A stretch of DNA of 64,000 bases from Streptomyces abikoensis (GCF_014648775.1 NZ_BMRT01000001.1:124001-188000); one strand, 5' to 3'. Positions 1 to 8,209 are shown, numbered from the stretch's first letter. The notes: a model not told the origin generated them from the sequence alone. Made by a program: numbers and translations.

Positions 1-223
1 CCGGGGAGTCCGGCTTGGGGCGGCCGGCGCGGGGTGGCGGCACGTTGGAGAAGCGGGGGTCGGCGAGGACCTCCCGTGCCCGGTCGTAGCCGGTGACGAG
101 CCACGCGTGCGTGCCGTTGGCGAGGGCCACCCGCGCCACGGGGCCCCGGGCGCGCAGCCGCGCGTAGTACGGGTACGGGTCGTGTGCGAAGCCGGGGTCC
201 GCGGGGTTCAGGGTTTCGGGCAC
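1..223 (-). CDS. Cytochrome P450, N-terminal part (runs off window start)
   Basis: Only the first 74 codons are inside the window. The frame starts at a GTG with a GGTGAGG-like ribosome site just upstream. It reads DPYPYYARLRARGPVARV, then WLVTGYDRAREVLADPRFS, the typical beginning of soluble actinobacterial P450s (CYP105/107-like). The I-helix, ExxR and heme-Cys motifs lie outside the window, so the substrate cannot be guessed. It is divergent from nothing visible, and the next gene (DUF72) is on the same strand 108 bp upstream. Confidence 0.8.
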   Translation of the reverse strand, partial: MPETLNPADPGFAHDPYPYYARLRARGPVARVALANGTHAWLVTGYDRAREVLADPRFSNVPPPRAGRPKPDSP

Positions 224-330
224 CCGCTCATCCTCACCGATGACGGTGCGTTCCCGGCCCCGGGGCCTTGTCAGCGCTGTGGGGGCGGGCCTGTGCGGTT
301 CCTACAAAGCACCGCGGTTCCCGCGAAGCG

Positions 331-1089
331 CTACGTGGCCGGGGTGCGGCTGACCGTGCGGCCCAGCCGGCCGGCGGCCCGCGCGAAGGCGGCCGCGTCG
401 TGGACGGCGGCGCCGCCGGGGTCGTTGTTGAAGTACGAGTAGACGTCGGCCCGGTCGGGCCAGGTGTCGGCGATCCGCCCGGCCCAGCTCGCCAGCGCCT
501 GCCGGCCGTAGCGGGGCCACGGCTCGGCCGCGCCGCAGTGGAAGCGGACGTACCCCCAGTCCGCCGTGCGCCACAGCGGGGTCACCGGCCGGGAGCCGTG
601 GTCCGCCCAGCACAGCGCCGCGCCGCGGTCCGTGAGGACGGCGCGGATGTCGTCCGTCCACCAGCTGTCGTGCCGGGGCTCGACGGCCACGCGGACGCCC
701 GGCGGGAAGCAGCCGAGCACGGTGTCCAGGGCGGCGGCGTCGCCCCGGAGCGTGGGCGGGAGCTGGAGCAGCACGGGCCCCAGCCGGTCGCCCAGCCCGG
801 CGGCGTGCCGCATCAGCCGGTCGACGGGCTCCTCCGGGTCGCGCAGCCGCTTGATGTGGGTGAGGTAGCGGCTGGCCTTGACGGCCATGACGAAATCCCC
901 GGGGACGCGGGCGCGCCAGTCCGCGAAGGTCTCGGGCGTGGGGAGCCGGTAGAAGGCGTTGTTGTTCTCGACGGTGGCGAAGTGCCCCGCGTACTCCTCC
1001 AGCCACAGCCGTTGCGGAACGTCGGCGGGGTAGAGGCCGCCGCGCCAGTCCTTGTACTGCCATCCCGAGGTGCCGACGAGGAGGGGCAT
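331..1089 (-). CDS. DUF72 family protein
   Basis: This 252-aa protein has the family's usual length. It shows the DUF72 signatures TSGWQYKDW near the N-terminus, ENNNAFYRLPT around residue 42, VKASRYLTH, LLQLPPTL near residue 110, AVEPRHDSWW and a C-terminal YSYFNND. DUF72 folds as a TIM barrel related to xylose-isomerase-like or endonuclease IV-like proteins, and its biochemical role is still unsettled. ATG start with AGGGAT about 8 bases upstream. It is divergent from the HIT gene, with starts only about 45 bp apart, so the two promoters must overlap or one transcript is leaderless. Confidence 0.88.
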   Translation of the reverse strand: MPLLVGTSGWQYKDWRGGLYPADVPQRLWLEEYAGHFATVENNNAFYRLPTPETFADWRARVPGDFVMAVKASRYLTHIKRLRDPEEPVDRLMRHAAGLGDRLGPVLLQLPPTLRGDAAALDTVLGCFPPGVRVAVEPRHDSWWTDDIRAVLTDRGAALCWADHGSRPVTPLWRTADWGYVRFHCGAAEPWPRYGRQALASWAGRIADTWPDRADVYSYFNNDPGGAAVHDAAAFARAAGRLGRTVSRTPAT

Positions 1090-1134
1090 GGGTGATCCCT
1101 GCCCGCAGGCGGCGCGCGTAGTTCACTGGTCTGC

Positions 1135-1548
1135 GTGGAGTGCCTCTTTTGCGCGATCGCGGCCGGTGAGGCCGACGGACACCGGGTCCTCGACGACGGG
1201 ACGGCGGTGGCGTTCCTCGACGCCCGTCCGCTGTTCCCCGGCCATGTGCTCGTCGTGCCCCGGCGGCACGCCGAGACGCTCACCGACCTGCTGCCGGAGG
1301 AGATCGGTCCGTTCTTCACCCGGGTGCGGCGGATCGCGGGCGCGGTGGAGCGCGGCACGGGCGCCGCGGGGTCGTTCGTGGCCGCCAACAACCGGGTCAG
1401 CCAGTCCGTGCCGCACTTCCACGTGCATGTGGTGCCGCGCAACCGCAAGGACGGTCTGCGCGGCTTCTTCTGGCCGCGCGGGCGCTACGCGTCGCGGGAG
1501 GAGGCGGCGGAGGTGGCCGCCCGGATCCGGGCGGCGCTGGAGGACTAG
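1135..1548 (+). CDS. HIT family hydrolase
   Basis: A 137-aa histidine-triad protein of standard length. The N-terminus ECLFCAIAAGE carries the C-x-x-C usual in bacterial Hint-type members. The catalytic motif HFHVHVVPR lies around residues 93-101. Such proteins hydrolyse AMP-lysine or nucleoside phosphoramidates and related dinucleotides. GTG start. The upstream gap to the divergent DUF72 gene is too short for two separate promoters, so shared control is possible. The next gene begins about 100 bp downstream with its own strong ribosome site. Confidence 0.9.
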   Translation: MECLFCAIAAGEADGHRVLDDGTAVAFLDARPLFPGHVLVVPRRHAETLTDLLPEEIGPFFTRVRRIAGAVERGTGAAGSFVAANNRVSQSVPHFHVHVVPRNRKDGLRGFFWPRGRYASREEAAEVAARIRAALED

Positions 1549-1645
1549 ACCACGGCAGGTCCCGCGTGGACTATCACCCTCGATCCGGTCATATTGGGAT
1601 TACGGATCCCCCAGGAACCGGACACCGGGGGCCGGAGGTGTGGGC

Positions 1646-3001
1646 ATGCGATTCGACGACCGAGTGGACGCGGGCCGGCGCCTCGCCGGCCGGCTGGAAG
1701 ACCTCCGCGACGCCGATCCGCTGGTGCTGGGCCTGCCGCGCGGCGGGGTCCCGGTCGCCTTCGAGGTGGCGCACGCGCTCGGCGCCCCGCTGGACGTCAT
1801 CCTGGTCCGGAAGCTGGGCGTCCCGTACCACCGGGAGCTGGGGTTCGGGGCGATCGGCGAGGGCGGGATACGCGTCATCTCCGAGGACATCATGCGGATG
1901 AGCCGGGTCGACGAGGACGACCTGGCCGAGGTGCAGCGCGCCGAGGAGGCGGAGCTGGCCCGGCAGGCGAAGCGCTTCCGGGGCGGACGGTCGCGGATCC
2001 CGCTGACGGGCCGGACCGTGATCGTGGTCGACGACGGCATCGCCACCGGCGCCTCCGCGTCGGCGGCCTGCCGGGTGGCCAGGGCCGAGGGGGCGGCCAG
2101 GGTCGTGCTCGCCGTGCCCGTCGCGCCCCCGGACGCGGCCGAGCGGATCGGCCCGGAGGTGGACGAACTGATCTGCCTGAGCACACCGCCTCTCTTCTCC
2201 GCCGTGGGCGAGTGGTACCGGGACTTCTCCCAGACCACCGACGAGGAGGTCGTCGCCCTGCTGCACAGGAACGCCGAGGAGACCGGCGGCGAGGGGGGCT
2301 GCGAAGGCGAGGGGGGCTGCCGGGCCCGTACCGGCCCGGTCGAGCTGCCGGTGGAGGACGGGCGCGTCCGCCTGCCCGGCGATCTGAGCGTGCCCGCCGG
2401 GGCCGCCGGCATCGTCGTCTTCGCCCACGGCAGCGGCAGCAGCCGCTTCAGCCCCCGCAACCGCGCGGTGGCCGAGGCACTGACGGAGGCGGGACTGGGC
2501 TCGCTCCTGTTCGACCTCCTCACCCCGGAGGAGGAGGCCGACCGGGCGAACGTCTTCGCCGTCGGGCCGCTGGCCCGCCGGCTGACCGAGGTGACCCGCT
2601 GGCTGCGGCGCCACACGGCCCTGCCCGTCTGCTACTTCGGCGCGAGCACGGGCGCGGCGGCCGCCCTGCTGGCCGCCGCCGACGCGGCGGAGGAGCACGC
2701 GCGGGGGGAGGGCGAGGACATCACCGCCGTGGTGTCCCGGGGCGGCCGCCCCGACCTGGCCGGGGCCGACCGGCTGGCCGAGGTCACCGCGCCGACCCTG
2801 CTGATCGTCGGCGGCCGGGACGAGACGGTCCTCGACCTCAACCGGCAGGCGGCGGCCGCGCTCCGCTGCGAGCACCGCCTGGCCGTCGTGCCGGGCGCCA
2901 CCCATCTCTTCGAGGAGCCCGGAACCCTGGACGCCGTGGCGGACCTCGCCCGCGAGTGGTTCACCGGGCATCTGGCGGCACCGCCCGCCCCGGCGGGCTG
3001 A
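1646..3001 (+). CDS. Phosphoribosyltransferase-alpha/beta hydrolase fusion protein
   Basis: 451 aa in two domains. Residues 1-205 are a type-I phosphoribosyltransferase: LPRGGVPVAFEVA near 30-40, then the PRPP loop VIVVDDGIATGAS at 125-137. Residues 245-447 are a dienelactone-hydrolase-like alpha/beta hydrolase: HGSGSS, nucleophile elbow FGASTG (Ser334), acid GGRDE (Asp392) and a probable catalytic His420 in GATHLF. The linker (210-228) holds a duplicated GEGGC. The ATG was chosen because GGAGGTG lies 5 bases upstream. The architecture is known in actinobacteria and some proteobacteria; the substrates of both domains are unknown. The two DUF1876 genes follow closely and may be co-transcribed. 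Confidence 0.88.
   Translation: MRFDDRVDAGRRLAGRLEDLRDADPLVLGLPRGGVPVAFEVAHALGAPLDVILVRKLGVPYHRELGFGAIGEGGIRVISEDIMRMSRVDEDDLAEVQRAEEAELARQAKRFRGGRSRIPLTGRTVIVVDDGIATGASASAACRVARAEGAARVVLAVPVAPPDAAERIGPEVDELICLSTPPLFSAVGEWYRDFSQTTDEEVVALLHRNAEETGGEGGCEGEGGCRARTGPVELPVEDGRVRLPGDLSVPAGAAGIVVFAHGSGSSRFSPRNRAVAEALTEAGLGSLLFDLLTPEEEADRANVFAVGPLARRLTEVTRWLRRHTALPVCYFGASTGAAAALLAAADAAEEHARGEGEDITAVVSRGGRPDLAGADRLAEVTAPTLLIVGGRDETVLDLNRQAAAALRCEHRLAVVPGATHLFEEPGTLDAVADLAREWFTGHLAAPPAPAG
2288..2320 (+). repeat. 15-bp direct repeat in the fusion linker
   Basis: GGCGAGGGGGGCTGC occurs twice, at 2288-2302 and 2306-2320, separated by GAA. It encodes the duplicated GEGGC of the linker between the phosphoribosyltransferase and hydrolase domains. 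The total shift is 18 bp, so the frame is kept. It looks like a small in-frame duplication tolerated in a flexible linker. Confidence 0.85.
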
Positions 3002-3028
3002 ACCATCGTCATACGGCAGGTGAGCACC

Positions 3029-3298
3029 ATGGAGAAGATCGTCGACTGCGCCATCGACATGCAGTTCCGGGAGATCGACGCCACCACCCAGGCGGATGTC
3101 CGGCTCCGGATGCACGACGGGTCCGGCATGAGCGCCCAGGGCATCGCCAACCGCAATCCCGACGACCGCCGCCAGCAGCGCGTCGGCGAGGAGGTCGCGG
3201 CCGCCCGGGCCCTCAACAACCTCGCCGAACAGTTGCTGGCCAAGGCCAGTGACGACATCAGGGAGGTCATGCACGAGGACGCGCAACTGTCGCACTGA
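3029..3298 (+). CDS. DUF1876 family protein
   Basis: About 89 aa. DUF1876 proteins are small actinobacterial proteins with a double-stranded-RNA-binding-like fold, often found in stress and dormancy loci. The key region is near residues 15-75: a strand-rich N-terminal half ending in SGMSAQGIANRNP, followed by a helix EVAAARALNNLAEQLL. The ATG at 3029 is preferred over a GTG 9 bases earlier because AGGTGA sits 5 bases upstream of the ATG. It lies 27 bp after the fusion gene and 15 bp before a paralogue, so the three probably form one operon. Confidence 0.78.
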   Translation: MEKIVDCAIDMQFREIDATTQADVRLRMHDGSGMSAQGIANRNPDDRRQQRVGEEVAAARALNNLAEQLLAKASDDIREVMHEDAQLSH

Positions 3299-3313
3299 GA
3301 GCGAGGAGCGACC

Positions 3314-3601
3314 ATGCCGCACACAGCCGACTGGGAGGTCCGCCTCCACCTCTTCGAGGACGAAGGAAAGACGACGGCGCGAGCGGTCCTGGAGACGGGC
3401 ACGTCCTCCCTGACCGGCACGGGCACCGCACGGCGCGCGGCCGGCGACGAGGACGTGCCGGACATCGGCGACGAGTTCGCCGCGGCCCGCGCCCTGCGCG
3501 ACCTCGGCGGCAAGCTCCTGCGGACGGCGGAGCACGACGTGGAGGCCAGGGGCGCCGCTCCCTCCCCCAGGGAGTCGACGCCGTACGGCTGGGACATGTG
3601 A
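3314..3601 (+). CDS. DUF1876 family protein (paralogue)
   Basis: A 95-aa protein with the fuller DUF1876 pattern: DWEVRLHLFEDEGKTTARAVLETG, then a small loop with GTGTARR, then the helix DEFAAARALRDLGGKLL. The helix motif closely matches that of the gene just upstream, indicating an old tandem duplication. AGCGAGGAGCG provides the ribosome site. The C-terminal 20 residues (ending YGWDM) are an extension without recognisable motif. The family's function is not established; hypoxia or stress association is known only from mycobacterial relatives. Confidence 0.82.
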   Translation: MPHTADWEVRLHLFEDEGKTTARAVLETGTSSLTGTGTARRAAGDEDVPDIGDEFAAARALRDLGGKLLRTAEHDVEARGAAPSPRESTPYGWDM

Positions 3602-3684
3602 GGGGAAGGCCGGTGCCGTTGCCCGGTTTCCGCCCGTTTCCGGCGGCGAAGTATCGAAAGGGGGCCACTGAGGAGGGGGCGGAC

Positions 3685-4233
3685 ATGACGGTGATCGTCG
3701 GGCTCGCGTACAACGGGCGGGTGCATCTGGGCGGGGACTCGGCGGGCGTCGCCGGGCTGAGGATCACCGTCCGCCGGGACCCGAAGGTCTTCCGCAACGG
3801 CCCCTACGCCATGGGCTTCACCACCAGCTTCCGCATGGGTCAGCTGCTGCACCACGCGTTCAAGGCGCCCCGGCCCAAGGGGGATCTGGACCGGTTCATG
3901 ACCACCGTCTTCGTCGACAAGCTGCGCGCCTGCCTCAAGGACGGCGGGTGGGCGCGCAAGGACTCCGAGCAGGAGCAGGCCGGGACGTTCCTCGTCGGCG
4001 TGTACGGCCGCCTGTTCACCGTCTACGACGACTACCAGATAGCCGAACCGGCCGACGGCTACGCGGCCGTGGGCTGCGGCAGCGAACTCGCGCTCGGCGC
4101 GCTGCACGCCACCGCGGGCTTCGGCCTCAAGCCGCGCGCCCGGCTGTCCCTGGCCCTCACGGCCGCCGGTCACCACAGCGCCGGGGTGTCCGCGCCGTTC
4201 AGCTACGTCACCGCGCGCAGAGGCCCTTCCTGA
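3685..4233 (+). CDS. Ntn-hydrolase / proteasome-beta-like protein
   Basis: 182 aa. The start at 3685 follows a perfect AGGAGGGGG. The N-terminus after Met is TVIVGLAYNGRVHLGGDSAG, which matches the beginning of HslV and proteasome beta subunits, where the catalytic Thr follows the cleaved Met or propeptide. Here Thr2 would be exposed simply by Met removal. GCGSELALGALHA near residue 130 matches the family's (G)xGxxxAxGAL segment. It is not next to pup, prcA or mpa genes, so it is probably a stand-alone Ntn hydrolase. Peptidase activity is inferred, not shown. Confidence 0.7.
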   Translation: MTVIVGLAYNGRVHLGGDSAGVAGLRITVRRDPKVFRNGPYAMGFTTSFRMGQLLHHAFKAPRPKGDLDRFMTTVFVDKLRACLKDGGWARKDSEQEQAGTFLVGVYGRLFTVYDDYQIAEPADGYAAVGCGSELALGALHATAGFGLKPRARLSLALTAAGHHSAGVSAPFSYVTARRGPS

Positions 4234-4265
4234 GCCGGTGGCCCTTCCCGAGAGCCGGTGGCCCC

Positions 4266-6041
4266 TCAGCCGGCGGGCCACAGGGCGAGCGCCGCCAGCA
4301 GCCCGATGCCGGCCGCCGCCCACGCCACGTAGTCGCCGACGTGGCCCGAGTGGAGGCGGCGCAGCGGGGCGCTCCAGCGCCCGCCGGGCCTGCCGGTGCG
4401 TACGGCCGCCGTGGCGATGCCGGTGGCCAGCGCGGCGGACAGCAGGCCGAGGCCCGCGCCGGACCAGGTCCACCACGTGGTCGCCGCGGGGTAGGCCGTC
4501 GCCCGGCCGTCGAGGACGGCGGCGGCGTAGCCCGCGTGGTCGGTGAACGCGTGCGCCGCGCCGGCGACGCCCCGGGCGAGCGCGGGGACCGTGCCCACGG
4601 CGAGGGCGCCCACGAGGAGCAGGGCCGCGACCGTCGCCATCGGCGGGGGCGGTCTGCGCACCGGGCGTCCGGTCTCGGGTTCCTCGTCGCCGCCGGTCTC
4701 CGGTTCCTCGGCGGCGGGCTGTCGCCCGGCGCCCAGGAAGACGTGCGCGGCCACGCGCAGCACCGCGCCGCCCGTGATCGCGGAGACGAGGACGAACAGC
4801 GCGGCGAGCCAGGGGGATTCCTCCTCGGCCAGGGCCTTGCCCAGGCCCGTGCCGAAGGGGGGCAGCCCGGCGAGCGCGAGGCCGCCGGCGGCGAAGAGCA
4901 GGCCGATGCCCGTCATGTCCCGTCCGCGCCCGTGGAGTTCGCACTCGTCGACGCTGCCGTACCGGTCGAGGAGCAGGCCGGAGCAGGCGAACAGCGCGGC
5001 CTTGACCCCGGCGTGGCCCAGGACGTACAGGCACGCGCCCGTCGTGCCCTCCGGCTCGGCGGCGGCCAGCGCGGCGAGGAACAGTCCGGTGTGGCCGACG
5101 GTGGAGTAGGCGAGCAGCCGCTTCACGTGCCGTTGCTGCCAGCACATCACCGCGCCCACCAGCGCGGTCGTCACCCCCAGGACGAGGAGGACCCGGTGGG
5201 CGTCGCCCGCCGGGACGCCGCCGGGCCCGGCGAACACCGTGGTGCGGACGCGCGCGACCCCGTAGACGCCCATCTCCACCATCACCCCGGACAGCAGCAT
5301 GCACACCGGGGTGGGGGCGACGGCGTGGGCGTCCGGCAGCCAGAAGTGGAAGGGCACGGCGGCCGCCTTCACCAGCAGTCCCGTCAGGATCAGGACGAAC
5401 GCGGTGACGACGAGGACGTCGGCGCGCGGCCGGGTGTCCAGCTGCCGGCCCGCCTGGGCCATGCCGAGCTCGCCGGTGCGGGCGTAGAGCAGGGCGATGC
5501 CGAGCAGCGAGGCGTAGCCGCCGAGGGAGTTGACGAACCCGAAGGCCAGGGCGCCCTGGACCGGGCGCTTCTCCTCGACGTGGTAGCCGGTCAGCGCGTA
5601 TCCGACGACGCCCATCAGTTCGAAGAAGACGAACGCGTCGAAGAGGTCGCCGGTGAGCGCGAAGCCGCACATGCCCGCCTGGAAGAGCAGGACGAGCGCG
5701 GGGTAGGCGCCCGGGTGGCCGTGCGGCGGCTCGTCGAAGTAGCGCCAGGAGTAGACGAGCACGGCGGTCACCAGCAGGGACGTCAGCCCGGCCAGGCCCA
5801 GGCCCACCCGGTCGCCGACGAGCACGATGCCCGCGCTGTGCCCGTGGACCGGCGTCCAGTCCCCGACCCAGGTCACGGCGGTGCCCCGGGCGAGGAGCAC
5901 CGCCGAGAACCCGGCGCTGCCGGCGGCGCAGGCGAGGCCGACGGACTCCGCCACCGGGCGCGCCATCCGCCGGCCCGCGCCCACCAGGAGGGCGGCGCCG
6001 AGCAGGGGGACCGCCACGATCAGCGGCAGGAACCGGTCCAT
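4266..6041 (-). CDS. mrpD: Mrp/Mbh-type antiporter subunit D (NuoL/M/N-like)
   Basis: 591-aa polytopic membrane protein of the complex I/Mrp antiporter superfamily. Hallmarks are the TM5-like glutamate in [15 protein letters not shown] and the broken-helix segment [21 protein letters not shown] with its conserved Lys. [14 protein letters not shown] follows and contains the conserved HVKRLLAYS region. A charged loop around residues 430-460 ([14 protein letters not shown]) is an unusual Asp/Glu-rich insertion. It is last in a six-gene minus-strand operon and starts 6 bp after mrpC ends. It corresponds to MrpD and MbhH and should move protons or Na+. Confidence 0.88.
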   Translation of the reverse strand: MDRFLPLIVAVPLLGAALLVGAGRRMARPVAESVGLACAAGSAGFSAVLLARGTAVTWVGDWTPVHGHSAGIVLVGDRVGLGLAGLTSLLVTAVLVYSWRYFDEPPHGHPGAYPALVLLFQAGMCGFALTGDLFDAFVFFELMGVVGYALTGYHVEEKRPVQGALAFGFVNSLGGYASLLGIALLYARTGELGMAQAGRQLDTRPRADVLVVTAFVLILTGLLVKAAAVPFHFWLPDAHAVAPTPVCMLLSGVMVEMGVYGVARVRTTVFAGPGGVPAGDAHRVLLVLGVTTALVGAVMCWQQRHVKRLLAYSTVGHTGLFLAALAAAEPEGTTGACLYVLGHAGVKAALFACSGLLLDRYGSVDECELHGRGRDMTGIGLLFAAGGLALAGLPPFGTGLGKALAEEESPWLAALFVLVSAITGGAVLRVAAHVFLGAGRQPAAEEPETGGDEEPETGRPVRRPPPPMATVAALLLVGALAVGTVPALARGVAGAAHAFTDHAGYAAAVLDGRATAYPAATTWWTWSGAGLGLLSAALATGIATAAVRTGRPGGRWSAPLRRLHSGHVGDYVAWAAAGIGLLAALALWPAG

Positions 6042-6047
6042 GGTGGC

Positions 6048-6392
6048 TCAGCCCCTCAGTGCGAAGAGTTCGTCGGGGTCGGTGGTGCCGAAGCGTTTGG
6101 CGGTCTGGACGACCAGGGCGAGCAGCAGCGCGGTCACCGTCGCCCCCACGACGACGTCGGTCAGGGCCAGGGCCTGGACGACCGGGTCGACCACGGTGAC
6201 GCCGGGCTTGACGTCGGAGAAGACCGGCGCGGTGCCGCCGTGGCGGTAGCCGACGGACAGCAGCAGCACATAGGTGGAGGACTGGGCGACGGCCAGACAG
6301 CCCACGGCGTGCACCAGGTCGCGGCTGGTGGCCAGGCCGTACACGCCGACCAGGAAGATCCATGCCGCGACGAGGTAGGGCAGCACCGTCAT
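6048..6392 (-). CDS. mrpC: Mrp/Mbh-type antiporter subunit C (NuoK-like)
   Basis: 114 aa with three predicted membrane helices: an N-terminal hydrophobic segment, then LVHAVGCLAVAQSSTYVLLLSVG, then VVGATVTALLLALVVQTAKR. The periplasmic loop GGTAPVFSD followed by VVDPVVQALALTDVVVG is the classical MrpC/NuoK signature. The ATG overlaps the stop of the preceding MrpB-type gene by four bases (ATGA), showing translational coupling. MrpC and NuoK form part of the antiporter-like membrane arm. Confidence 0.9.
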   Translation of the reverse strand: MTVLPYLVAAWIFLVGVYGLATSRDLVHAVGCLAVAQSSTYVLLLSVGYRHGGTAPVFSDVKPGVTVVDPVVQALALTDVVVGATVTALLLALVVQTAKRFGTTDPDELFALRG

Positions 6393-7123
6393 TCCCGGCC
6401 TCCTTCGATCTCCAGGGCCTGGCTCAGGAAGCGGGCGAGCAGGACGACGACGGCCGAGGCCACTTCGACGCCCACGGCCGCGTTGAGCAGCGGGACGGTG
6501 CCGCCGGAGGCGAGCGTGTTGAAGGTGCCGTAGGGCAGGACGTTGGCGAGGTACGCCGCGCCGGCCAGCAGCCCGCCCACGCCGGTCAGGACGTAGGCCG
6601 CCTCGCCCAGGGCGTCGCCGATCTCGTACAGGCCGACGGCCCGGACGCGCTTGAGCGCCGGGTAGTCGATGGCGACGTACAGCAGGTGGAAGGCGGTGGC
6701 GACGACGACGCCGCCCTGGAAGCCGCCGCCGGGGCTGAGCTGGCCGTGCGCGATGACGTACAGCCCGACGAGGAGGGTGACGGGCAGGGCGGCGATCCCG
6801 TAGCGGCGCATCGTGGCGGGCACGGACACGGGGCGTGGTTCCGAGGTCCGCTCGTCCTCGGTGCGGCGGAGCAGCACGACGGTGCCGAGTACGGACGCGA
6901 AGAGGATGCTCTCCTCGCCGAGGGTGTCGAAGGCGCGCTGGTCGAAGTTGACGGCGGAGACGGTGTTCGCGGTGTTCCGGCGCAGGGCGGCCTCGACCGC
7001 GCGGTCGCCGTAGGGGTGCCAGGGGCCGCCGAAGGACGGCACCCGCAGGACGGCGGCCACCAGCAGTGCCGCCGTCGCCAGGAGGCCGGCGGCGAGGACG
7101 CACAGCCGCGCGCGCCGGCTCAT
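6389..7123 (-). CDS. mrpB: MbhE-MbhF (MrpA C-terminal + MrpB) fused antiporter subunit
   Basis: 244 aa, longer than MrpB alone (about 140). Residues 1-88 look like the extreme C-terminal piece of MrpA, MbhE-like: NTANTVSAVNFDQRAFDTLGEESILF carries the conserved N-x-V-N...R-x-x-DTLGE motif. Residues 105-244 are MrpB: a membrane segment, then AHGQLSPGGGFQGGVVVATA, the diagnostic HGxxxPGGGFQxG motif, then further helices. The gene overlaps both neighbours by 4 bases. The fusion explains why no separate MbhE gene is present. Confidence 0.87.
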   Translation of the reverse strand: MSRRARLCVLAAGLLATAALLVAAVLRVPSFGGPWHPYGDRAVEAALRRNTANTVSAVNFDQRAFDTLGEESILFASVLGTVVLLRRTEDERTSEPRPVSVPATMRRYGIAALPVTLLVGLYVIAHGQLSPGGGFQGGVVVATAFHLLYVAIDYPALKRVRAVGLYEIGDALGEAAYVLTGVGGLLAGAAYLANVLPYGTFNTLASGGTVPLLNAAVGVEVASAVVVLLARFLSQALEIEGGRE

Positions 7124-7416
7124 CCGCGTCGCTTTCCGCCGTGCCGCTCCCCGTCCCGCCGCTCCCGCTGCCGCCGGACCTTGCGCACCGTCAGCAGGAT
7201 CATCAGCGGGGTGAGGGCGGATCCGACGCCGAGCTGGGAGAGGCCGACGTCGGGCGCCTGGAGGACCGTGAAGAGCACGGCGAGCCCCAGGCCGAGCAGG
7301 GAGAGGACCACGGCCTGGCGGGCCGGGTCCCGGTTGAGGACGGCGGCGGTGGCCGCCGCCGCGACGAACAGCAGCGAGGCGACGATCAGGACGTCGTCGA
7401 CGGCCGGGTCAGCCAT
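7120..7416 (-). CDS. DUF4040 / MbhD-like antiporter subunit
   Basis: 98 aa, three hydrophobic helices. The sequence DPARQAVVLSLLGLGLAVLF followed by LQAPDVGLSQLGVGSALTPLM is the DUF4040 domain found near the C-terminus of MrpA and as free-standing MbhD in archaeal membrane-bound hydrogenases. The large NuoL-like N-terminal part of MrpA is absent from this operon. The start overlaps the upstream MrpF-type gene by 8 bases. In Mbh complexes MbhD lies between the C (MrpG) and E subunits, and the same order is kept here. Confidence 0.85.
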   Translation of the reverse strand: MADPAVDDVLIVASLLFVAAAATAAVLNRDPARQAVVLSLLGLGLAVLFTVLQAPDVGLSQLGVGSALTPLMILLTVRKVRRQRERRDGERHGGKRRG

Positions 7417-7852
7417 GGCGCACCGCCCTGGTCGTGGCCACTCCCCCGGCCAGCAGCAGCGCGCCGATGACCAGCAGTTTGACGGTCGCGCGGCCCGGTC
7501 CGGTGACCACGCACAGCGGAAGGACCGTCGCGGCCGTGCCGACGGCGACGACGGGGGTGAGCCGGCGCGTCCCGGGTGGTTCCCCTCCCTCCCCGGCTTC
7601 CTCCCCGGTGAGGAGGAGCCGGGCGAAGACCAGCGTCCCGGCGGGCCCGAGCACCGAGAGGACGAGCGCGAGGTCGACGTAGGCCGGTCGTCCGTAGCCC
7701 TGCGCCAGCAGCAGGAACACCAGGCACAGCAGCAGCGTCGCGTAGTTCTGCGCCACGACGCGCCGCCCGGGGGCGCCCCGCGCGGCGTTCCACAGGCTCG
7801 GGCCCACACCGGCGATCAGGAGCAGCGCGGCGGCGGCCAGCCACCCGTTCAC
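7409..7852 (-). CDS. MrpF-MrpG-like fused antiporter subunit
   Basis: 147 aa with GTG start. Residues 10-75 match MrpF: GRRVVAQNYATLLLCLVFLL, then YVDLALVLSVLGPAGTLVFARL, in the position of DRIVALDTF...YxDVALVxAxLxFxGTxAxAR. Residues 95-147 (TPVVAVGTAATVLPLCVVTG, then VKLLVIGALLLAGGVATTRA) resemble the second half of MrpG, whose usual end is a TxPxxAHxLARAA helix. Only one gene thus covers what is normally two. The MrpG assignment is weaker than MrpF. Confidence 0.7.
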   Translation of the reverse strand: MNGWLAAAALLLIAGVGPSLWNAARGAPGRRVVAQNYATLLLCLVFLLLAQGYGRPAYVDLALVLSVLGPAGTLVFARLLLTGEEAGEGGEPPGTRRLTPVVAVGTAATVLPLCVVTGPGRATVKLLVIGALLLAGGVATTRAVRHG

Positions 7853-8019
7853 TCGCGCGCCGCGCGCCGGGCGGCGCGGGCAGCCCAGGCCCCGGCCAGT
7901 GCCGCCGCCGCCCCGACGGCCAGCTCCAGGACGTCGACCGTGCCGATGAACACGATCCACAGCGCGGTGAGCCCGGCCCACCAGCCGGCGGCCTCCAGCG
8001 GGCCGCTTCTGATCCGCAC
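7849..8019 (-). CDS. Very short MrpE-like subunit
   Basis: 56 aa, too short for most gene finders. Read from a GTG with GGAGG about 8 bases upstream, it contains WWAGLTALWIVFIGTVDVLELAV split over two helices and ends ARAARRAARE. The pattern W-x-x-LxxLWxxxxG...xxLxxGxxxAxxxAWxAAR is that of the first half of MrpE (normally about 160 aa). It overlaps the next gene by four bases (GTGA). It is the first gene of the antiporter operon, so an operon promoter should lie in 8020-8209, shared with the divergent thioredoxin-like gene. Confidence 0.65.
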   Translation of the reverse strand: MRIRSGPLEAAGWWAGLTALWIVFIGTVDVLELAVGAAAALAGAWAARAARRAARE

Positions 8020-8209
8020 CCGGTTTCACCTCCGTGCCCGGCGAGAACGCGCCCCAGTATCGGCCTCCGGACGGTGGGGACAGGGGGAACGGTGCTGGTG
8101 TGTCGCGGTTTCGCCGCCGACGTGCGGGGCGGCCGGAGTCGTGGAACGGTGTGGCGTGGTGCCGCGGGCCGCCGCGGAGAGCCGATCCGTCGCGAGGGGA
8201 TGCGGGAGC

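Noticed and set aside
4232..4264. 13-bp direct repeat GAGCCGGTGGCCC between convergent genes
   Set aside because: Short and GC-rich, no dyad or regulatory context; probably a small duplication.
2632..6363. A minus-strand frame of more than 1200 codons across several genes
   Set aside because: It runs antisense to the fusion and DUF1876 genes and out of frame in the antiporter genes. Its sequence is Arg/Pro/Gly-rich without domains, as expected for non-coding frames in GC-rich DNA.
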